Shown: piece by piece, positions 49,333 to 63,958 of the stretch
Position numbering within the stretch: the first letter of the stretch is position 1
Layout: every line of letters starts with the position of its first letter
Assembly: GCF_963675165.1 (NCBI RefSeq)
Contig: NC_087380.1
Coordinates: forward strand, 3,153,803 to 3,217,802
Length of the DNA: 64,000 bases
Reading direction: 5' to 3'
Source: Halichondria panicea
Lineage: Eukaryota > Porifera > Demospongiae > Suberitida > Halichondriidae
Notes under the pieces: generated by a model
What the model saw: the letters and a program-made list of their open reading frames with translations, nothing else
Database searches by the model: none
What the model was told of the DNA's origin: nothing
Program-made: the position numbers and the translations under genes

Positions 49333-49599
49333 TTATGTGTGTTTATGTGTGTTTGTATAATTTTTTTACGTTTTTTATTGAGTGTCTATAAGCATACGTA
49401 TACATGTACAGACCAGGTATAGTGTAATTCCAACAACAGGTTTTTATTTGTTTTTTATTTGTTTTGTGATGAAGAAGAAGGTGGGGCTGTAACGAGCATG
49501 CGCACTAATTATTGTAGGTGTGAGCGGAAGTGGGTGGTCAGGTTTTTAAAGGCTCAAGATATAAAATCGATCACCACACTAGCCTCGCTACAAACTTAA

Positions 49600-50980
<1,381 letters not shown>

Positions 50981-51473
50981 GCATATATAATAACTCTGCT
51001 GACATATAGATCAAGGTAGCTAGTTATACTTGAACAATTTAACCATTTGTAGCATTTACGATGAGTTTTGCACTTTCAGCTTCTTTCTGTTTACAGCATT
51101 TTGCTTTTGTTCACTCGTTACAATTACCGGTGTATGATGGTCATATCAGTTGTCCTGTCCTGGTCAGTGTTAGCCTCGATTAAAATACTAATAGGCCTAG
51201 ATTCGAGGCTAGGTCAGTGCACTTGATAGGTAATGGGTGTGGTCTTCTCTACAAGTGGGGAAAGTCCTTAATTGAGGGAAAATCCCTCTCACATGACTAC
51301 TGCATGACATGTATATATTTCCTGTTTTACTCATTAGAGCTTGTTCACAGATTGTAAACTTCACAGAAGTCGTTTTGTGGCTTTTTTGTAGCTGCAGAAC
51401 ATGTCCTGTATTAGGTATTAAGAATCATAGAATGAAATTATAGCAGTATCTACGACAACTTACATTGTGTGGG

Positions 51474-51496
51474 CTAGACTAGACTAGACTAGACTA
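51474..51496. repeat. Short (CTAGA)n tandem repeat
   Basis: gctagactagactagacta in tandem just upstream of the next gene's start. Confidence 0.8.
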
Positions 51497-51559
51497 CGAC
51501 AGTACAACGTTGTCAAGACGTACATCCTTCCAAATCAAGCAGGTGTACAGCACTGAAGA

Positions 51560-54500
51560 ATGGCTGCTAGGGGGGTCACAGAAGAGGAGGGAAAGAGACC
51601 TAAAGGTATGAAGCTTAGCCTATACACGTTATAATTGTACTCTATGCTTTTAGTTCTGTTATTGATCATTCCAAGTACTAAATGTTTTATAGTCCTTTAC
51701 TCTGTCACGTCAACATTCCGTACAAGGAAAGTATTTCACTGTGCCCAGCTCTAGATGCTGCAATTCATGATTGCTTTGTATTGATGGTATTTGGTTCTGA
51801 CCTTCGAATTTAATACGAACATGTGCGTACAATGTAGCTACATGAAAATGGGTGATAAACAAATGAACAGTGAGCGTTATTAAATTTTGTACATAATTCC
51901 CAAATACCCCAGTTTGATTCTTGTCTGTGATGTTAGCTACTATTGTCTTAGAAATTGCACCATCACCATGTCTACTAATAAACATAAACAAAAGAGCCCT
52001 TTGTTATCCAAATATGATTGCCCCAATGTTATTTACAGTGGTTAACACCCCCAGGGAAGATATCATTAAAAAAATTCCATTGTTGTACAGGAACTTCTAG
52101 TGTGGGTCCACGACCTGACAGGAAAAAACTGGACAAGAGTGTGGAAGCCATTGGACGGGCCATTACTGACAAAGAGACCAGCCTGGTATCCTTTTACCTC
52201 AATTATATAAAGCGGTGTGAAATTAATCCCTTCAGGATGTCACACAATTATGTGTTTGTTTAGAACGTAATCTACAATTCGTATACTAATACTAATAGTA
52301 TCCTGCACATGCCAAAAAAACAGAACTGATACTGTCTCTAGATACGTACATAATAATGTATATAAATTATGCAGGATCCGATGTGTCCCAAATCTGATCA
52401 TGCAGCTAGCTAACACTTTGAAGCTGTGTTGTTTCTATATTACATGTAGTTCCAACATAGTGTTTATCCTATTGTGCTTATGAATGTCCGTGTTGTCGCT
52501 GTGGAATTACTGACAGATGCTGGTGCTTGTCACAGTCAATATCTATAATTACGGAAGCCAAAATATCCCTAATTTGGGCCATGCAGGATATAGCATGCCT
52601 TTGTCAGATTTTTTTGTGTTGCATCAGCAATAGCTGTTTACTGCTATGAAAACAATGAGTCTTTTGTGAGGCTAAAAGGCTCAACCTCTTGTGGTAAAAA
52701 GTTGTCAACAAAATTGGTTGAACAACATATGTAGTGAAGTGATTGTGCTTAATTTTAGTGTGTGCGAGAGTATACATGTATGTTCCTTGACTGTGGATAC
52801 AGAAATTGATATCCTGGAACCCCACTCAAAGTCTGAGTGCAGAGCTAGCCCAATTGACAAGCCACCTATCGGAGGCTAAAGAAGAAAAGAAGAACAACAC
52901 TATCCAGGTGGAGAAGATTGAAGTGGAAATTCAGAGCCTCGGTGCTGATGTCATCAAAAAGGTGAATGCCTATAAATTTCTTATCGTGTATGCACCTTTA
53001 AGTACGGTGAACCATGTACTCTAAAATTTCTTTTTTGTTATTCTATAGAAAAGCGATGCAAGTACTCTGATAGCTGGAGTGAGACACAAGACAGAGGAGA
53101 AAATTGACGAGGCTATCAGGTGGGTGGTAGCCAGGGTTACGACGTTACGTCATAGTTTTAAGAAATTGGGATTGTGCCATGCCTTAATGTACTCGTGCTT
53201 CTACATGTATACTTATAATTATGTAGAGCCGATTCAAACAGTTTATATCTACACATAATATACAAATGTAGCTACTGTATGTACCTTGTACTCTACACAT
53301 ATCCTTTATTGTACTCTCTGATCTGATGCTCCATTACCATACCTCTCTGTTCTTCCTCACACAGTAAACTAGAGGTTCAGTTGATTACGAGGAAATACTC
53401 TGCTCCTCAGGAGAGGAACATCCAACACGAGATCACCACTCTCACCAACTCTAAGAAGAGGCTGAGGTACGGCTTGAGGCTTGGATTTGTGTAATCTCTA
53501 CTGCACCTCATTGTGTCGCATATTTTTGCTAAGAAATACCACATTTACAGTATGTATACTGTAATCATACATATACATGTCTGTCCTCCTCCAGGGCCTA
53601 TTATCAGTTGAAGAGTGAGATTGAAGACATGAGAACAAGACAGGAGTGTCTCAGAAAGAACAGAGATGTGAGTTATTATTCAACTGTCCCCTAATATCAT
53701 GTTGTTGCATTGCCTTTTGTGAGCAAATGACCTCATAACTCCACTCTAGTCAGTCTACTTGTGATGTATTGAGGCTACTGTATTGTGGTTACTGTTACGA
53801 ATTACTAGAGTATTTTGCGGGTGATTGCAATTGAGCCAAATGAGCAGAAAATTTAACCCTTTGCGATCTAACTATTGCGTTTTGGCAAGTATCCTGTGTA
53901 TTTACCAGTACTAATTTATTTACCAGTTTTGCGACACTCACAAACTAATACAGTATGTTGTACATTACTATAAATTTAAGTAAAGGTATTTTCCACAGGC
54001 TCTGTATCGGTCCAACGGGAGTCTGAGGGAGAGGATAGGGTCGTTGAAGGACCGCTCGACTGAGAAGAAGTTGGAGATGGATCAGCTCAAGGAGATGAGG
54101 AAAGAAGCCTTCTCTCGCAAGGACGCCATTGAGAAAGGTGGGTATATAGTTGTTAATACTTTAAAGCTTTGCCCACATTTATTCTGTCTACATTTACTAG
54201 GGTGATGAAGCAAGCAATTTGCAAACCCTACTGGCAGTATTATAAATGTTAGGAATTATAAGTGTCACTATAATATTATACCTAGACGCAACATGCATCA
54301 TATCCTCTTTTAGCATAATTGTCTCCCTACAGAGATCTATGATCTGAAGCAGCAGCGTCGCCAGCTACAAGACGAGTTTCGTGCTGCACAGATGCTCCAC
54401 TCCCAGGCGGCCAATGAGGAACGTGTGAGAGAGGTGGAGCGCCACACTGAGAGCAGGAGGGAGGAGAGGCTTGCAAGGCGGAGAATGTGAGTGACTGAAT

Positions 54501-56220
54501 TTATGCTGAATTGCTATATACATGTATTGTGTGCTAAAATAATGTCATGTGTATTTATATTTTGTATGGGTTGCGGGAGGAAGTGTTTGTACCTTGTAAA
54601 GTTATCCCCCTGATTATTGTGGCAAAAAATTGCACTTGCGGGAGGAAGTGTTTGTTTTAAAAGTACCTTGTAAAGTTATCCCCCTGATTATTGTGGCAAA
54701 AAAAAATGCACTTAGCACTTAGTTTTAGCTGCACCACCCCTCACGCACACACACAGCCTCCAGCAGGACCAGCTTCCTGTACCTCGTCCACAATACCTTG
54801 AGGAGAAGTTGACCTGCAACACTCTGATCTCCTACATTGAGAAGCTCTGTCTAAGCCACTCCTCCAGTGACGACGCTACCCTTAACTCCTCTCCTAGTCT
54901 CAGCCGACCCACGGTGGACCAATCTAACCCGTCTAGCCGACCTGGAGAGTTCCTACGACGTAAGGAGGATGAGAGAGGAGAGGTCCTCATACCAGCTGTC
55001 ACTCGTAGGAAGAGCAAGAGGGACAGGCGGAGACACACCGTGTCTTCCACAGTGAGTACCAAATAGCATAATCATTATTTTTGTTAGCAGGAGCTTGCTC
55101 TCATTTGTACATGTACAGTGTGATGTGCAAAGCATACTTATGAAGTTGTAGTTGTGACACTTTGTCTGTGTGTTTGGTGTTTATAGTGCTACACGCATGT
55201 AAGTGTGCCATGTCTGGCCTTTTGTTCCTGTACATGTACAATCATAATTATGTAATATACAGTGTGTGTACATTTAGATGATTGTTTCTAGTGTATACTC
55301 AGGCGTATTTTCGTGCCTGGTGATAGTCTGATACATGTAGTACCTAGGAAATACATGTACATGCACATGCAGTCATTAGATGCCCTTTTCACTCTACTTC
55401 TATCTCTCTGCAGGTTGGTAAGAGTCTAAACCACAATGCCGCCACGATCAGTCAGTTCAGCGTGATAGGGCTGACCCCTCCCTACTCCAGTCTGGACCTC
55501 CCGTACATCCGCACACAGCTGCACGAGAAGCTGGTGAGTGTATATACAATGAATAACGTGTATAAACCAACCTCTTAGCTAACACGGTTGAATACTATAA
55601 TTATGAGTGGCCATAAATATTTTGCTACCCGTACAACCAACTACATGACATGCTGTTCAGTCTCAACTGGTGAGGTGGCTTTGTCCCCCGGTTACTTCAA
55701 CTGTGGTACCACATGCATGATTATTATTTATTTAGTACATGTACTTTTTAGTAGCTCCAAGCATGACCAGTATATACACTAATCAATGCATGTATACTGT
55801 ACATGTACATGTATGTGTGTGTCACAAAAAGAAGTATAATTATTACCACTCACCCCCTCACAGACATTCTACGCCAGCAAGAGTCAGTCTGGTTTGGCTC
55901 CCGAGTCTGAGGCTGGTGACTCTGGAGTGGGCAGTATTGCATGGCCTGATGATACTGACCTGCACACTCCCCTCACAATCAGTCAGGAGGATATACCCAG
56001 CGAGACACTCTCACCAAGACGCTCCCTCACAGAGTCTAGTAATGGCTTCCCCCACAAGTCCCTCGCTCCTGAACAATCGTTGACTGACAGTCTGGTAGAC
56101 CAAGCTGCCTTGATTGCTAGTGGTCTGGTGTCCGCGTCATCGGTCAGTAGTAGTCTCACCACCCAATCTTCTACATCAAGCACTGTTGCCATGGTGGCAG
56201 CCAATGGAGTCGAAGAGTGA
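51560..56220 (+). CDS. Coiled-coil protein, possibly Bfr1/proton-pump-interactor-like
   Basis: Eleven exons, 51560-51605, 52091-52185, 52803-52961, 53049-53119, 53365-53466, 53595-53667, 53999-54137, 54333-54486, 54757-55051, 55414-55533 and 55864-56220, join in frame to 536 residues. Residues about 20-290 are a long charged coiled coil (VEAIGRAITDKETS, QVEKIEVEIQSLGADVIKK, RKYSAPQERNIQHEITTL, KKRLRAYYQLKSEIEDMR). It is followed by PVPRPQYLEEKLTCNTLISY, a basic patch RRKSKRDRRRHT and a serine-rich tail. The spacing of a basic coiled coil followed by a PVP-x-EE-x-LI-Y motif recalls the Bfr1/proton-pump-interactor family (RNA- and ribosome-associated proteins in yeast and plants), but this assignment is weak. 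Intron 2 is of the U12 type. Position of start is by first ATG (MAARGVTEEE). Confidence 0.8.
52186..52802 (+). other. U12-type GT-AG intron in the coiled-coil gene
   Basis: The donor is gtatccttt, and ttccttgac lies at 52783-52791 with branch A at 52790, 12 nt before the terminal ag. Both elements fit minor-spliceosome consensus. The splice joins codons AGC CTG and AAA TTG in phase 0 and opens the coiled coil. Confidence 0.9.
54569..54716 (+). repeat. Tandem duplication in an intron of the coiled-coil gene
   Basis: Two copies of about 70 bp share tgcgggaggaagtgtttgt, accttgtaaagttatccccc and tgattattgtggcaaaaa; the second copy carries an extra tttaaaag. Confidence 0.9.
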
Positions 56221-56523
56221 GGTCATGTGATGGACAATTGTCGTGAATTGAACTCATGCCTGATTTTAACAGGTCTTTTAGCGTAGGTGTTATTTGTGTA
56301 CAACGGAGTAATTGGCTGCTTATTTTTATTCCCGACCAGTCAAGTATAAACAAACCCTTTATATTTGTGCAATTTCACAATATAGCCAAGTCATGTCATT
56401 AATTATCTCATCACCAAAGCTTATTTATAGGAGTCATTTAATTACTGTCATGCAGCTTTCCACTAATTATTATGTGTACATTTGTGACAAAATTTCACAT
56501 TTGTTTCGATTTGATCTTGATAA

Positions 56524-56529
56524 TTTATT
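56524..56529 (-). terminator. Possible nardilysin poly(A) signal
   Basis: TTTATT on the plus strand reads AATAAA on the minus strand, 128 nt past the nardilysin stop. Confidence 0.4.
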
Positions 56530-56656
56530 AATATCCAACCATCGATTTTTGGGTCAACTTATTCTGCACAAAATTTTATGAACATGATTATTATTGGATA
56601 TGTTAATTTCTTAATTAATTTGCAAAATTAAAGAGCTAGTCAGCTAGAAGAGCTAG

Positions 56657-59567
56657 CTATATAGTCAGTTGATCATGAGACTGTGATGGATGTACAAACA
56701 GACCGGCCTTAAAGCTCTCCACACCCTCACACCCATCACAGGGTGCATCCTCACACACTCTCACAAGGGCCGCCCGAATGCCCTCAGAGGTTGGAGGGTC
56801 AACGGATGATTCGCCAGATGCAAGGTTTAAATATTCCGTACTGCATTGGAGGCAAATATTAGGGAGCATGGCTGTTGGGGTCGATGCTTTCGATCTCGTG
56901 ACCTCCTCTTCGCTTGAGTTGGCTCTGGAGACTTGGGAACGCTTGCAACCAGACACCACCTACAGAGAGGGATCATGTGATCACAACTAGCACACACATA
57001 TCACTGTAATTGTACCCCTGTGGGTAAGCACAGGAGCATTTACTCCAGGTATCATGAAGCCATTAATTGATGTAGAGGCTGTATTTTGAGGGGAGAGGTG
57101 CTACTAAAGAGCATATATATGTATATAGTAAACTGTAAACAGTATGCAGCTTGGCCGGTATAGCGAGGTGGCTGCATTTCAGAAAATAGCTGCGGCTAAA
57201 AAAACGACCATACCTCGAATCTAATGACTAATTTTGCGGTTCTGTCTCGAGGATAATGAATCATTATATATATGCTCTCTATTTATGAGTAATCTGCCAA
57301 ACCACACCCAAAATGTCATATCCGGCCGTAATAAACGTATAAAATTACATTGAAAACATAGTTTGGGGCAGCCAGTACTGGCCAGTGTAACGAAATAGTA
57401 AGTGGCCGCATTTCAGGGCGAGTTTTGTGCAGTAACATCTAAACCAAATGGCCGGTATATTGAAGGTGGTTCAGAGAGCCAAAATACTGAGAGTCTACTG
57501 TATATACATACATGTGTCCTTAACCAAGTACAAGTATCAAGGGCTGCATCAGAGGAGGGTGAAATCACTTGACCTTTGCTAATAAATGGATTTCTCTTCG
57601 TTTGCAGATTACTTCTAGCTACTTTTAGTGTCTGAACGCTATAATTTTATTTTTGCTCAGAAACAGAGATACAAGTCTCGAAAACACGCCGCTCATGATA
57701 TCGAGGCTAGTACAAGAGCACTGACTTGTGCTTGTACAATATCTCTGCTTCTGAGCAAAATTTGCAAAAATAAAATGTGATCCCCCTACAAAATAAAACT
57801 TACAGACACTAAAGGCTTGAAGTAATCTGCAAGTGTGTCAATTAGTGACCTTAACTAGCTAAGGTCAAGGGGTTCTAGCCCCCTTTGTGGGTGCACTAGC
57901 CTCTTGACCAAGATGGAGTGAAAGTGGGCGAGGCTGTATAATTATACGTATGACATTGTTTGGCAATGGAGGTTCTCCTTATCTCACCTTGACACTGAGC
58001 TTCCTGTAGTGTCTCCCCGGGTGAGTGTACCTGTGCAGCCAGTCGAGCACCTCTTTCTGACTCACACTCTCCAGCTCAGTCGCCAGACGCTCCAGGATAT
58101 CGTAGTCATAGTCACAGAGGAGCACCTCTGTCCAGTTCCTCAGCACCTCATCCTCTAGTGAGATATCAGGCTCTCGCTTCTCCTGGATCAGAGAGTCCAC
58201 CTGGGAAGTGGAGGGGGGGGGGGGGGGTGAAAATTACCAGAGTAAGATGTAACAAGGACATGCAACCCCAAAATACGCTCTTGCAGTGCTGTGCCCAGAA
58301 GAGGTGGCTATACCATCCATCTCACACATTTGCCTCTTACGTACATGTAGTATGTAGGCCTAAAAGGTGGTTAATTTTGTGTCTAGAGGTGGTACCGACC
58401 AGTGTGGGCACATCACTGTGTATGTTGAAGGCTGATTGCAAGGGAGACTGTTGCAATCCATCCCACACATGTACATTGTATGTGTGACTACCTGGTCTTG
58501 GAACTGCTTGGGTGTCCAGGCGGTGAGCTCACTGTGGAAGTCGTGTACAAACTTGTCCATACACCCACTCGCATAGTCATCACTGTACGGAGAGGGGGAA
58601 AAGCACATTAATCATGTATTACTATCATATAAACATGTGACCTCTTTGTTTAAACTTAAAAGCAACCTAGTACTCCAATCAATGCTACAGATGTCTTGTC
58701 CCTGAGTGGTCGTGAATGTTGACCACTACGTATAATAGTTATGAACTACATGCACTGAGGGAAGCGGTGCATCTGCCAGAGGAGGGGAAACCCCCACCCA
58801 CCCACCCACCCACCTGAACTTGGTGGCGTGAGTGACGAGTGTGAGTGAGAGTCCTAACACTCCGTGTGTGTTGTGCTCCTCAATCCTCACCTCGTATCTG
58901 CAATGGTGGTGGAGAGAAGTCATACTTGAATGTATGGGTCGGTAGTAAGGGATGCATGCATACAGTGGTGTAGGAAGATATTTTGACAAAGAGGGGGGCT
59001 ATGACTAGTAATACAGTGCTGAAAATTACACTGAACAAATATACACGTGTATGAACCTCCGGAGCCACCGTGGTTCTTACACCAATAACGTACATGTACA
59101 ATGTACGTGTTTCCCTTACCCTAACTGTTGCTTGGTTCTCAGCTCGTTGAAGCAAGGCTCATTCATACATTCCTGTACGCAAATTGAGGCAGAGAGTGTA
59201 AAGCAACTAAACAATTGCTGGGGTTGCATTGGCAAAATGAGCAAAACATTATATTCCTAGCAATTATCAAGCATGCATTGTTATAAAGCCATTAGCCATT
59301 AGCACTGGCAGGTTTCCTGTACTACAATGAAGGTGACTCACAGACAAGAGCTCTAAGATGGCTGCATCTCTCGTGGTTCTTTGGCAGCACTGTGTGGTGG
59401 AGTGGGGGGAGGGGGAGGGGGGGTGACTAATATGGGTACTATAGTTTAGTCATAGTGTGGTACCTGGTAGTAGTCAGTGAGGACAGTGCAAGTTGAATTG
59501 GTGTTCTTGTTGTCAAGGCGATAACAGACGTTGGTATTAGATGGTAACTGCATTGTACGAGGTTTGA

Positions 59568-59621
<54 letters not shown>

Positions 59622-62600
59622 GCCCGGGAGGTGTATTAAAAGATGCTGTACGTGTGAGTGTAAATTGTACATAATATGAGTTGATTGGCGGAACAAACAA
59701 TGAGCTACTATTATGTTGTCAAACAAGCATGTAATAAAGTCATACAGTCTCTCCCGTGTTCAATTTTTATTATTTAACAGTCTTGTAGCTCAGGCATGAT
59801 TTGGTAAGGGGTCGTCGTTATATAAAACACATACATGTAGCATTAGAATCCCTACGTAGTACCTTAAGGTGACATATTTTCGCGTGTGCTATTTCTGCGA
59901 ATGAGAGTAAAATCGCAAAAATTAGTACTCGCAAATAAATGGCTGCCCTCTTGTTTAATGTATCCAGATTGACATTTCGCAAAAAATTATACTAGCAAAA
60001 TGTACAAAACTGTAAAAACGCAAACAAATCTACCTGTGAAAATATGTCACCTTAATTAAGGTATACAGGCAGCTCGTCCTCGGGCTTGTACAGTACATGT
60101 ATATTGCATTACAAACAACTTGGTCTTACGCTATACATGTACAGTATCTATTACATACATACAGTGTCAGTAATGAATTACATGTACAATTCGGAGTAGC
60201 TCACCTTTGCCTGCACATCACTGGGTAGTGGATCATAGTCTATGTGCTCAGTCAAGAAGGTCATCATCGACAACGCCTCCTACACACACAAATGAATTTT
60301 AGGTAAGTTGTGGACCGAGTAATGAATATGCGTGTAAGGTTGACAGTGACCACACTGACCTTGGGGGTGATGTTCCCCTGAACAAGAGCCTCCACAAAAA
60401 GTTGGCGCTTAAACTGATCCACAAACTCCTGAATTAGGCAACAAATGTATATGTAGTAGAGTACGGAACAAATATACAGTATGGCACAACCACTTAACAC
60501 GAGGACATTGCCCTCCCTTACCATGAGTGCTGCTAGTGTGAGGTGGTCTAATGCATTGAGCTTCTCCTGTGTTGTCCAGTGGCAGTACTCCAACACCTTC
60601 AGGCGATTTATCCTGTCAAATGATACACGTAACTACATTAAGTTTTCGAATCGAAATTTCCACGATATAAAACCCATGTGTACTTCACTCACTTGCAGAG
60701 TTTCTTTGGTTTGAGTAGCTGGTTTTTCAGGCTCTTCCTTCTTTGCTCCTGCAAGGGAATGCAAAATAAACGGTAGTAAGATCTGATTTTAGTAACTGGA
60801 AACCAACCACGCACCTTGGCTGTCTTAAAGGTTTCCTCATCAGTCGCAAAGTCAGCCAGATATTTGACCAGCTCTTGAAACAGCAGCTGCAAAGGACTAT
60901 GTCAGTATTGAACTACCCTCATGTGAACAGGTTTAGAATAATCGTACTTGTAGGTGATACAGGTTTACATGTACAATCATGTAGTTGGCCTTCGGGGGCT
61001 ACAATTAGTGTATCAGTATTAGCTGAGGATATAGCTACATGTACATATGAGTTTGACAGTCTTCAGGCAACTATTAGACTGAAAGGAGTGTCACACTAGA
61101 CAACCCCACCCTCGTGCCACTCACACCCATCTTGTGGTTGAATCCGTTGATTGTGAGAGCCACTCCAGAGTTGAAGATCTCCAGGGAGTGCTCCAACTGG
61201 GCCACTGAGGCATTGTACGCCACTGCTGTCATGTTGCGACCATAGATGTTGAGGAAGATATGCATCAGGTTGGAACTGGGGTCAGGAAGAGATGGTTTCC
61301 ATAATCTAACAATGACCTAGTGTCTACAGCTGCTACATTGTACATGTAAACACGAAACTAGGTAAATTACGTCAGCATTGTTTTGACCACACACAGCCAT
61401 AGGAAATACGTGTTGTGTGTACATGTGTGTACTCACTTTTCACTCTGAATAGAGAGAGGAGTCTTGAAGATCAGGCATACCCAGGCTGTGTTGTGTGACA
61501 GTGGACATAGGGTTCAGGGTTCAGGGGATCATGCACACACACTCACCTAAAGGGCAATCCTCAACACCTTTCTTGTACCAGAGTTTGTACTTGGGGCACT
61601 CTTTGATCACCACAGGATACTGCACACACACAGAGGATACAAAGTAATACAGACGCACGTACTTGTAGCAACACTACTGCTCTGTGTCACTGTGTGGCAT
61701 TAATGGATAATTAATCTATTTGACCTTCGTGGGTGGGGAGCCAGGGTCTCCGGTTGAGAAGTCAGTGGCAATGAACAAGTTAGGACTAGGCAGGTGCAGG
61801 TCTGGATGGAGCTCTAGATCTAGAATACAAGTAGTGAATTAATGCCAAACTAGATAACATATCTTACTTTGCCATTTTGTCTTTCAGTCAGCAGGAATGT
61901 CTGCATAAAACGCATACAAACTAGAAGCATATACCAGTGATTTGACTAATTCCCCCCACATGCACTCTCCTCACACCCACATCCATCACTACACCCTCCT
62001 CACACCTATGCCACACCCCCTCACCTTCGACACAGTAGCGTGTCCCGAACCACCTCTCCTTAAGCCGACACTGAGCAGTGTAGGTGGGAGACAGTGTGAT
62101 GATGTTGACTCTGTCAGGTGTGAAGTGGGATAAGACGATGGTGATGATGGCTGGCTCGTACTCATAGAGCAGGTAGTCACCAGTCAGGTAGTGCTCCACT
62201 GGATACAACTGTACGAGATGACAGGGACATTATTGACACATCACTTGATTTAGCTCTTCCAGCTTTCTACAATGTACATGTAGATCGAGGACTAAACGCA
62301 AGTAACCGTAAATATGATAAGTGAGCTACTGTACATGTAAGCTGCTAGCACATAACCTGACCCGAGATCCCGCTAGAAAATTGCGAAACAAAACCTAAAT
62401 TTGTGTGCTAAATGATGGCTTCTGGCCCAACACACCTCCATGCTCTCACAGAGAGCCTCCACAAAGTCGATGGGCTCCTGCTCCTCTCTGAAGTCAAATT
62501 CATTCTTGGAAATCCCCTGAATCTCACGAAACACCCTGCAAGGCAATAATTGATCAGATACAGTGAATGCACAAGCAGTAATAACTGTTACTGAAACAGT

Positions 62601-63958
62601 AGTAGTGGAGTACTAGACTGTAGTCATTAGTGCTACGTATTGAACTATCACTACTATCCTGCTACTATAGACAGCGCACACGACACGTACTGTACCTACA
62701 CACATCATGACATGTACCTTTCCTGTGGGCCAACAACTTCCGTGAGCATCTTTATGTACTGGAACACCAGCGTGATACACTGCACACAGAGAAAACCAAA
62801 GTCTGTTATATATACACTTGTGCACGTGCAACAATGCCAGCAGATACATGTACTACTGTACTACTGATATGTAGTCCAGTTGACTTTTGGACCCACTGCC
62901 CCACCCTAGCCCTACAGACACCACCACCCTTAAACTTGCATAATAACACCTGACCTTACTCAATGCTTACAAATGTAGGACTCACCAGGAAGATAGATTC
63001 CAATCCTTGATCCTGATTGTGTGTGTGTATGCGTCAGTATAATTATATCATAAACTTTGTACGGGAAGTACATTGTGAAAATACCAGTGGAAAGTTGAGT
63101 GGTAGGATTTTAGAACTATTGTGTGATCATCACAGTAGAAAACAATACAGTCTATAAAGGGCACACCAACACAGTGGGTGCAACATAGAAGTAGCCTGCT
63201 AACACAGGTTGAAATACAGTCATACAGTCTATGCTACACTATGGAGACTTTATAGGGTGTACATGTATGAACCTAGATGTATTACAGGCTTATAATTATG
63301 CTACTACGTAGAAAATGATAACAAGTGCCCATCCCAACAGACTCACAGTGAGGGTGATGTCACAGGTGAATAGACTGAAGGCAGTGTTCCACTCGTATCC
63401 TGAGCCACTGTTACCAGCCACTAGGGCAGTGGCCAGGTTCCTGTGGGAGGGGCTAGTACTAATCATGTGCAGATTGAGTGTGCGTGATACCTTTTCTTGA
63501 GCTCAGCATACACACTTCCCTCTCCCTCGTGTCCTAGCAACCAGGATAAATATTCCACTGGCTTGCTCCTACATTTAAACATTTCGTTAAGAACAGTTAA
63601 TCAATACGTATAAGTACAACACATGATTTGTCTGTTAGTTAGTTACATGAAGTACGTGTATACGTACATTAGATGTAGTCATCAATGCATTAACACATTG
63701 TAAGAATGCTGTATTTGCATTTTATTAGGCAGGGGTATCATCTGCTAGATTGTAGGTGACTAACCCGTAGTGCTCCATCAATGGTGGTAGTGCCCAAGTG
63801 AGCCTGAGTTTGTGAGTATCCTTCACCGGGACCACCTTATAGAGACGAGCAAACGTGGCCTCATTAAACACATCCTGGGAAAAGAATTAATTGCTTGAAA
63901 CTTACAATTGAGTCATTTACGTACCTTATTGTCCGACATCAGAGGTACTTCCAGTCCA
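56657..63958 (-). CDS. NRDC: Nardilysin-type M16 metallopeptidase, C-terminal part, partial
   Basis: Twenty-four exons join in frame to 771 residues from the right edge to the stop: 63958-63925, 63874-63765, 63568-63491, 63440-63347, 63012-62986, 62779-62718, 62535-62436, 62208-62025, 61819-61725, 61619-61547, 61485-61437, 61275-61125, 60886-60815, 60748-60693, 60612-60522, 60428-60360, 60279-60205, 59568-59464, 59389-59342, 59172-59120, 58897-58814, 58582-58492, 58200-57988, 56959-56657. Matches to nardilysin include LRLTWALPPLMEHY, SWLLGHEGEGS, LYPVEHYLTGDYLLYEYEP, HPDLHLPSPNLFIATDFS, GFNHKM, RQLFVEALVQGN, EPCFNELRTKQQLGYEVRI and VLRNWTEVL. Two features favour nardilysin over insulin-degrading enzyme: NTHGVLGLSLTLVTHATKF and the conserved ending of the peptidase domain. 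The zinc motif (HxxEH) and acidic insert lie beyond the window. Nardilysin cleaves N-terminal to arginine in dibasic sites. The last 100 residues are serine-rich and not conserved. Confidence 0.95.
57602..57832. mobile_element. Foldback element in a nardilysin intron
   Basis: Left blocks tttgcagattacttc, acttttagtgtctg, ttttatttttgctcagaa and cagagata reappear reversed and complemented on the right as tatctctgcttctgagcaaa, aaaaataaaat, cagacactaaag and gaagtaatctgcaa. The arms are about 100 bp with small indels. No coding capacity. Confidence 0.8.
59569..59621. repeat. (GT)n microsatellite next to a nardilysin exon
   Basis: A pure (GT) run of about 50 bp; on the minus strand it is (CA)n directly before the acceptor cacacag of the exon at 59568. 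Confidence 0.95.
59860..60063. mobile_element. MITE with TACCTTAAGGTGACATATTT ends in a nardilysin intron
   Basis: Left taccttaaggtgacatattt and right aaatatgtcacctt-aattaaggta are inverted repeats. The body contains repeated cgcaaa motifs (tttcgcaaaa, actcgcaaat, acgcaaac), with no open frame. Confidence 0.8.
63160..63290 (+). repeat. Dispersed repeat family copy in a nardilysin intron
   Basis: Contains gtagcctgctaacacaggtt, gaaatacagtcat and atgctacactatggagactt, related to the copies at 2284 and 20717. Confidence 0.55.

Noticed and set aside
54298-54306. atatcctc resembling a U12 AT-AC donor in the coiled-coil gene
   Set aside because: The flanking exons join with ordinary GT-AG signals and no coding sequence precedes the motif.
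58900-59155. Minus-strand frame with a hydrophobic run (SVIFSTVLLVIAPLFV) between nardilysin exons
   Set aside because: It overlaps a confirmed nardilysin exon in another frame and is intronic otherwise.
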